64,000 nucleotides of DNA, from NCBI RefSeq assembly GCF_024220585.1, contig NZ_JAMXKF010000001.1, positions 744,001 through 808,000 on the forward strand, given 5' to 3'. Source of the stretch: Dyadobacter diqingensis (GTDB lineage: Bacteria; Bacteroidota; Bacteroidia; Cytophagales; Spirosomataceae). The position numbers and the translations under genes were made by a program. Below, one piece after another: positions 62,765-64,000 of the stretch. Under the pieces are notes generated by a model. That model was not told where the DNA came from, made no database searches, and saw nothing but the letters and a program-made list of their open reading frames with translations. Position 1 is the first letter of the stretch; the number at the start of each line of letters is the position of its first letter.

Positions 62765-64000
62765 GTGGATTTACTAAGATTTATAACAGCAGGTTCCGTA
62801 GACGACGGTAAAAGTACGTTGATCGGGCGTTTGCTTTTTGATACAAAAAATATTCTGGCAGATCAGATGGAGGCCATCGAACGTGCCAGCAAAAGCCGTA
62901 ATGATGGTGAAATCGATCTTGCTCTTTTAACGGACGGACTTCGTTCTGAGCGTGAACAAGGGATTACGATCGACGTAGCGTACAAATATTTCCAGACACC
63001 AAACCGTAAGTTTATCTCGATAGACGCGCCTGGTCATATTCAATACACCCGTAACATGGTTACCGGTGCTTCGAACGCAGACCTGGCGATTATCCTGGTA
63101 GATGCCCGTCATGGTGTGGCGGAACAAACCCGCCGTCACTCGCTGATTGCTTCCATGCTGGGTATTCCTCACGTGGTTGTTGCGATCAACAAGATGGATT
63201 TGGTTGGGAATTCGGAGGATGCGTTTTTAGAAATCGCGCAGACTTATAAAGACCTTGCCAACAAACTGAATATCAAAGATCTGACCATTATCCCTGTCAG
63301 CGCGCTGAACGGAGATAATATCGTGGAAAGATCAAAACATATGCCTTGGTACACCGGCGAAACATTGCTTTCGGTTCTTGAAAACGTTAATGTTTTAGAA
63401 GATAAGAACACGACTGACGGCCGTTTTTCGGTGCAATACGTTATTCGTCCTCAAACAGATGAGCTGCACGACTACCGCGGATATGCAGGTCGTTTACAAA
63501 GTGGTTCTTTGAAAAAAGGAGAAGCTGTAAAAGTTCTTCCTTCGGGAACAGAATCCAAAATTGCCAGAATCGAATTTGGTGGACAGGAAATTGAAGAAGC
63601 TACTGTTTTTGAATCGGTTACGATACTCTTGGAAGATGACATCGATATCAGTCGCGGTGATATGATCGTTTCGGTTGACAATTCACCGGTGGTGAGTCAG
63701 GATCTTGAAGCGCTGATCTGCTGGATGGACGATAGAAAAACATTGAAACCAGGTGATAAATATCTGCTTCAACATGGAACTGCAAGGACAAAATGTTCTG
63801 TTAGAAGCATTGAATACCAAATAGACATCAATACATACGAGAAACTGGATGAGGTTGAAAAACTGAAACTGAACGACGTCGCGAGAATCGTTTTGAGAAC
63901 AGCACAACCTGTTGCATACGACGCATATCAGCAAAACAGAGCAAACGGCGCTGCGATCCTGATCGACGAAACATCAAACGTAACCGTAGGCGCTTGTATG
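62765..64000 (+). CDS. cysN: Sulfate adenylyltransferase subunit 1 (3' end beyond window)
   Basis: The GTPase partner of CysD. Frame starts with GTG 62765 (VDLLRFITAGSVDDGKST), a rare start, and runs open for 412 codons to the window end. GTPase motifs: P-loop GSVDDGKST (residues 10-18), switch II DAPGHIQYTRNM, and NKMD; then two beta-barrel domains (VQYVIRPQTDELHDYRGYAGRL). Few residues are missing compared with the family's usual length. No APS kinase fusion is visible before the end. Confidence 0.93.
   Translation, partial: MDLLRFITAGSVDDGKSTLIGRLLFDTKNILADQMEAIERASKSRNDGEIDLALLTDGLRSEREQGITIDVAYKYFQTPNRKFISIDAPGHIQYTRNMVTGASNADLAIILVDARHGVAEQTRRHSLIASMLGIPHVVVAINKMDLVGNSEDAFLEIAQTYKDLANKLNIKDLTIIPVSALNGDNIVERSKHMPWYTGETLLSVLENVNVLEDKNTTDGRFSVQYVIRPQTDELHDYRGYAGRLQSGSLKKGEAVKVLPSGTESKIARIEFGGQEIEEATVFESVTILLEDDIDISRGDMIVSVDNSPVVSQDLEALICWMDDRKTLKPGDKYLLQHGTARTKCSVRSIEYQIDINTYEKLDEVEKLKLNDVARIVLRTAQPVAYDAYQQNRANGAAILIDETSNVTVGACM

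Overview
The window reads as chromosome of an environmental member of the phylum Bacteroidota, most likely class Cytophagia, family Spirosomaceae (Dyadobacter/Spirosoma-like). The reasons are two SusC/SusD pairs, a FecI-type sigma factor with a FecR anti-sigma factor, families such as DUF4403 and DUF2027-Smr, an S16 protein with a long acidic tail, and promoters of the TTTG-N19/20-TAnnTTTG type. The genus is inferred from style, not from a search.

Layout. 1-19.8 kb is mostly housekeeping: a truncated CPA2 cation/proton antiporter, a D-cysteine desulfhydrase/ACC deaminase-like enzyme, an RluA-family pseudouridine synthase, the rpsP-rimM-trmD operon, an OmpA-like protein, RNase P RNA, a DUF4403 lipoprotein, a DUF2027-Smr protein, a VWA membrane protein, fabG, a phytase-like esterase lipoprotein and a two-gene ABC transporter. 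20-36.5 kb is a fucose/N-glycan locus: three GH29 alpha-L-fucosidases, a Tat-exported glycosylasparaginase between two of them, an unusual GNAT-like/58-residue gene pair, a dead GH76 mannanase fragment, then ECF sigma, FecR, SusC with an STN signalling domain, SusD and an exported sugar isomerase/epimerase-like protein. 

36.7-57.4 kb is a second locus: a LacI-type regulator carrying a transposase-style zinc ribbon, a divergent SusC/SusD pair behind a strong candidate operator, a secreted protein with a flavinylation-like motif, a 124-bp tandem repeat array, and a tight operon of two paralogous FAD-dependent oxidoreductases (one exported, one cytosolic), a large secreted helical-barrel-like protein, an alpha/beta-hydrolase, a sodium/solute symporter and a GH2 glycosidase. 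This looks like an oxidative glycoside-utilisation system and is my best candidate for something undescribed. 

57.4-64 kb is assimilatory sulfur metabolism: a TauE/SafE permease fused to a remnant of a siroheme-synthase domain, a trans-sulfuration enzyme (MetZ-like), an inserted VapBC-like toxin-antitoxin pair whose antitoxin is split by a frameshift at an A8 run, then cysH, cysD and cysN (cut by the window end). No tRNA, CRISPR array, intact insertion sequence or prophage was seen.
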